A DNA stretch of 30,530 bases from Schizophyllum amplum (taxonomy: Eukaryota; Basidiomycota; Agaricomycetes; Agaricales; Schizophyllaceae), in the NCBI GenBank assembly GCA_007026445.1, contig VDMD01000222.1:1-30530 (forward strand), given 5' to 3'. The position numbers and the translations under genes are program-made. How positions within the stretch are numbered: the stretch's first letter is position 1; every line of letters begins with the position of its first letter. Under the pieces are notes generated by a model that saw only the letters and a program-made list of their open reading frames with translations, made no database searches and had not been told where the DNA came from. Below, piece after piece: positions 29,687 through 30,530 of this stretch.

Positions 29687-30530
29687 TTAGACGTGCGCGC
29701 CAAGCATGCGGCGCAGACCGCGAGGGGGAGGGGGCATGGGCTGGGTGTGCGCGTTCTCCTCCTGTCGGTAGCGTGGTCAGCGCTAACATATGCGTACCGA
29801 TAATCAAAGAACGTACCTCCGCGGCTGCCACATCCACCCGCCACCGCTCGATGCCCGCAAAAGGGAGCTCGACAGGCTCAGCTTCCACAACAGCTGCAGC
29901 CTCGCGTTCTGCAGAGGGCGCCTCAGTGTTGAGGTCGCCTGGAAGGAAGGCGGCGCGACGGAGGCTGGTCATTGTGTCCGCGTCTGCGACATCGCGAGAA
30001 AACATCTGCGGGGGGAAGAAGTCAGCCCGTATGGCAGCGTTGTGGCGCGCATGAGACTCACATAAGTGAACCCCAATTCCTGGTTTGCTGTGAGATCACC
30101 GGGCAGGAAGGCCGCACGGCGAAGGCTTGTCATCGAGCCCGCATCTGCGACACCTCGCGAGAAAAACTGCGAGGGGAAGAAGTCAACCTTTGAGCAACGT
30201 CGTTGAGCGCGTTAGACTCACGTGCGAGAAGCCGAGCTCTTGATTCGTCGCAAAGAACTGGTCTTGGACGGGCGCGGCGGCCACAAGCTGAAGGGGCGGC
30301 GCAGAGGGCGCGGGCTGGTTGACCGTGGGCTGGTTGGTCGCGGCTTGGTTGGTCGCGGGCTGGTTGGTCGAAGGGCTCGGTGCCGATCGGCGGTCCGGCA
30401 AGACCATGTCGTAGGCTGGCCCAGGGACCAGCGTCGGGACCTTGCAGGAGGTTGCGAAGATCTGCGAGGAGACATGAGACGGAAACGAGAAACAGAGGAA
30501 AAAGACTATACCTTCTTGGCCTTGTAAGTC
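29687..30530 (-). CDS. Orphan gene P (5' end outside window), with duplicated exons
   Basis: Partial gene of unknown function. Exons on the minus strand are 30530-30512 (cut by the window), 30461-30222, 30166-30062, 30005-29817 and 29761-29687. Introns are 50, 55, 56 and 55 nt, all phase 0. The first full exon has T-N-Q-P-A repeats encoded by a 15-bp minisatellite and ends N-Q-E-L-G-F-S-H. The next is 35 codons, F-F-S-R-G-V-A-D-A-G then R-R-A-A-F-L-P-G-D-L, ending N-Q-E-L-G-F-T-Y. The following exon begins with a near copy, M-F-S-R-D-V-A-D-A-D then R-R-A-A-F-L-P-G-D-L, before an acidic segment. The end is M-P-P-P-P-R-G-L-R-R-M-L. The frame and all junctions are consistent. Confidence 0.68.
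29925..30221 (-). repeat. Tandem exon-plus-intron duplication in gene P
   Basis: A unit of about 160 bp (an intron of 55-56 nt plus about 75-105 nt of exon) is present twice. The introns share their start (GTGAGTCT) and end (TTGACTTCTTCCCC versus CTGACTTCTTCCCC). The exon copies share most codons over S-M/T-M-T-S-L-R-R-A-A-F. Conservation of the intron ends as well as the exons indicates a direct tandem duplication of genomic DNA. Confidence 0.75.
30312..30371. repeat. 15-bp coding minisatellite, four units
   Basis: Four imperfect units of GGGCTGGTTGGTCGC read on the plus strand. On the minus strand in gene P they encode repeated T-N-Q-P-A. The unit length is a multiple of three, so copy-number change keeps the frame. 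Confidence 0.75.

Noticed and set aside
30312..30371. CRISPR-like direct repeats
   Set aside because: The units are contiguous 15-mers without spacers, lie in a eukaryotic coding exon and encode T-N-Q-P-A repeats.
1..30530. Transposons or retroelements
   Set aside because: I found no reverse transcriptase, integrase, transposase or KDZ-type motifs in the frames, and no long terminal or inverted repeats by eye. A similarity search would be needed to exclude old fragments.

Overview
The window looks like nuclear DNA of a filamentous basidiomycete, probably an Agaricomycete. Genes are GC-rich and cut by many introns of about 50-60 nt. Donors are mostly GTGCGN or GTGAGT, and CTGAC/CTAAC-like branch motifs sit before CAG/TAG acceptors. 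Several start codons follow a TATA box and a pyrimidine-rich leader. There is no bacterial architecture, no rRNA or tRNA gene, and no mobile element I can recognise. All exon models below were built by hand from open frames and splice sites. Names are descriptive because almost every gene is an orphan to me.

Layout. 1-2.8 kb: a truncated F-box-like fragment, an aldo/keto reductase of the pyridoxal reductase type (the only gene with a clear known function), and a remnant of an unknown gene. 3.3-4.4 kb: coding-like pieces on the minus strand. 4.7-5.6 kb: orphan gene A (+). 6.2-7.5 kb: family gene C (+). 7.5-10 kb: gene-poor, with one small candidate and a GGT microsatellite. 10-11.1 kb: orphan G (+). 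11.4-12.7 kb: family gene F (-). 12.7-15.2 kb: weak candidates. 15.4-16.7 kb: orphan I (+) with duplicated exons. 17.1-18.4 kb: two decayed candidates. 18.4-19.5 kb: orphan L (+). 19.8-20.4 kb: orphan M (-). 21.9-22.3 kb: decayed fragments. 23.0-24.2 kb: family gene D (+). 24.5-25.6 kb: orphan N (-). 26.6-27.1 kb: small candidate O (+). 28.0-29.3 kb: family gene E (+, apparently broken). 29.7-30.5 kb: orphan P (-, 5' end outside the window).

The most interesting content is a dispersed paralogous family of four members (C, F, D, E). It has a fixed four-exon layout, a short N-terminal R/V-A-R-x-S-x-L-R-N-type motif, a central GPPxRP motif, a 34-codon third exon carrying DARAMFxISxD, and a C-terminal L-K-S/A-R-K/R-D motif. 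C and F also share upstream DNA. Two unrelated orphan genes (I and P) carry tandemly duplicated exons. In the orphan genes nearly every intron lies exactly between codons, so their exons can be duplicated or dropped without a frameshift. Together with several broken gene remnants, this suggests a fast-turnover accessory region where orphan genes are born, duplicated by whole exons, and lost. I cannot assign a biochemical function to this set.
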